Source: 66-474 sp035688305
GTDB lineage: Bacteria > Pseudomonadota > Gammaproteobacteria > Xanthomonadales > Rhodanobacteraceae
Direction of reading: 5' to 3'
DNA: 5,380 nt
Assembly: GCA_035688305.1 (NCBI GenBank)
Contig: DASSNC010000054.1
Coordinates: 1 to 5,380, forward strand
This document shows positions 4,722 through 5,380 of the stretch, piece after piece. Positions within the stretch are counted from its first letter, which is position 1, and every line of letters begins with the position of its first letter. A program made the translations under genes and the position numbers. Under the pieces are notes generated by a model. It worked only from the letters and a program-made list of their open reading frames with translations, had not been told where the DNA came from and searched no databases.

Positions 4722-5009
4722 ATGAACGCCCGCAAATCCATCGCTTTCGTTGCTGCCATGCTGATCACCGCCGCCGGGATGGCCGGCATCGCCAACTACA
4801 GCAACGCCGCCGCCGACGCGGCGCGCCAGAACATGCCGGTTTCGGCCAGCGTCGACACCCAGGCCATCCGGACCCTGCCCACCATCAACGTGTATCCCTC
4901 GCGCGAGCAGTTGCGCGAGCTGCGCGGCGACAAGGCGGGATCCTCCGCTTCGACGGCAGACGGCGGCATGCCCTTCTACTCGTTCGCCAACGATGCGGTC
5001 GGCGCCTGA
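4722..5009 (+). CDS. Small exported protein of unknown function, first gene of the gntR operon
   Basis: 95 residues; I do not recognise a named family. A positively charged N-terminus (MNARK) and a hydrophobic stretch (7-24) form a signal peptide or single N-terminal membrane anchor, with possible cleavage around SNAAA-D (27-32). The rest is hydrophilic. It has a segment TLPTINVYPSREQLRELRG (51-69) that looks like a short beta-turn followed by a charged helix, then a Gly/Ser/Ala-rich linker (72-82) and the aromatic tail MPFYSFANDAVGA (83-95). There is no cysteine, haem motif or enzyme motif. A perfect AAGGAGGT (4710-4717) lies 4 bases before the ATG, predicting strong translation. It sits between a strong, probably repressor-controlled promoter and gntR, so it is likely co-induced with the regulator and whatever follows. 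Composition matches the neighbours, with no sign of recent transfer. Real gene: very likely. Function: unknown, plausibly envelope-related. Confidence 0.87.
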   Translation: MNARKSIAFVAAMLITAAGMAGIANYSNAAADAARQNMPVSASVDTQAIRTLPTINVYPSREQLRELRGDKAGSSASTADGGMPFYSFANDAVGA

Positions 5010-5019
5010 CGAGACGGCC

Positions 5020-5048
5020 GGATCTCCGCACCTGCCGTGCGGGGATTC
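5020..5048 (+). terminator. Intercistronic hairpin between the small exported gene and gntR (possible attenuator or mRNA stabiliser)
   Basis: As RNA, 5020-5031 pairs with 5037-5048 over 12 bp (two G-U wobbles), with loop CUGCC. The core is ATCTCCGCAC against GTGCGGGGAT. No T-tract follows, so full termination is unlikely. Placed 10 bases after the stop of the first cistron and 24 before the gntR ATG, it could make the first product more abundant than the repressor by partial termination or by protecting the upstream message from 3' decay. Confidence 0.5.
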
Positions 5049-5072
5049 ATCCGACAGCGCAAGGATCAATTC

Positions 5073-5380
5073 ATGAGCGTGACCTGGAACGACAACGTCC
5101 CGATCTACCGCCAGCTCCGCGAACGCGTGGTGGCGATGATCCTGGACGGAGCGCTGCACGAGGGCGATGCCCTGCCCTCCGTGCGCCAGGTCGCGGCCGA
5201 CTACCAGATCAACCCGCTGACCGTTTCCAAGGCATACCAGGAACTGGTCGACGAGCAACTGGTGGAGAAGCGCCGCGGCCTCGGCATGTTCGTCACCGAG
5301 GGTGCCCACTCGGCGCTCCTCAAGAGCGAACGCGAACATTTCCTGCGCGAAGAGTGGCCGCGCCTGCGCGCGCGCATCGA
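5073..5380 (+). CDS. GntR-family transcriptional regulator, YtrA subfamily (N-terminal 102 residues, cut by window edge)
   Basis: The visible part is a complete GntR winged helix-turn-helix. The helix-1 signature is VPIYRQLRERVVAMILDGAL (9-28). Next come LPSVRQVAADYQIN (34-47), the recognition helix region PLTVSKAYQELVDEQLVEKRRG (48-69) and the wing GLGMFV (69-74). Direct continuation into a short helical segment (79-102, LLKSEREHFLREEWPRLRARI) rather than an FCD or UTRA ligand domain is typical of the YtrA subfamily, whose members are about 120-130 residues. Such regulators repress their own operons, usually with ABC transporter genes downstream that respond to envelope stress or cell-wall antibiotics. 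AAGGA (5061-5065) lies 7 bases before the ATG. The gene is co-directional with the 95-aa exported protein and shares its promoter. No stop is reached by base 5380. Downstream ABC genes are predicted, not seen. Confidence 0.92.
   Translation, partial: MSVTWNDNVPIYRQLRERVVAMILDGALHEGDALPSVRQVAADYQINPLTVSKAYQELVDEQLVEKRRGLGMFVTEGAHSALLKSEREHFLREEWPRLRARI

Overview
The window is GC-rich, densely coded bacterial chromosome with strong G/C preference at third codon positions, good Shine-Dalgarno sites and short intergenic gaps. The gene content (NfeD plus slipin, a periplasmic Mip/FkpA-type peptidyl-prolyl isomerase, small cytochromes resembling halves of cytochrome c4, PhhB, and a YtrA-type GntR regulator behind a small exported protein) suggests a gammaproteobacterium of the Xanthomonadaceae/Rhodanobacteraceae group. 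That placement is inference from composition and gene content, not a database match. I see no rRNA, tRNA, CRISPR array, insertion sequence or integrase.

Layout. (1) 1-1799, minus strand: a full-length NfeD membrane protease (432-1799) overlaps by 4 bases the start of a slipin/SPFH gene (435 down to the window edge). This is the classic membrane-microdomain pair. (2) 1944-3463, plus strand: an AhpD-like carboxymuconolactone decarboxylase-family protein. After a promoter-bearing gap come two tandem monohaem c-type cytochromes and phhB (pterin-4a-carbinolamine dehydratase), spaced 12 and 10 bases apart, so probably one transcript. A strong hairpin follows phhB. (3) 3608-4480, minus strand: an FKBP-type PPIase gene convergent to phhB, with a textbook intrinsic terminator, a likely sigma-70 promoter and a palindrome at the predicted transcription start. 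(4) 4653-5380, plus strand: a near-consensus promoter whose -10 and start region are covered by a 9-bp inverted repeat. It drives a 95-aa exported protein of unknown function, an intercistronic hairpin and the start of a YtrA-family GntR repressor gene that runs off the window.

How the parts work together. NfeD and slipin act together in the inner membrane. The two cytochromes are probably periplasmic electron carriers, and the AhpD-like protein is a likely thiol-redox or peroxide-defence protein. PhhB recycles pterin cofactor in the cytoplasm and has no obvious link to the cytochromes. The right end is the most interesting part: it looks like an autoregulated, inducible envelope-stress/ABC-transporter operon of the YtrA type. 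Its first product is an uncharacterised exported small protein. Its promoter carries three similar GTGT half-sites arranged as two overlapping dyads.
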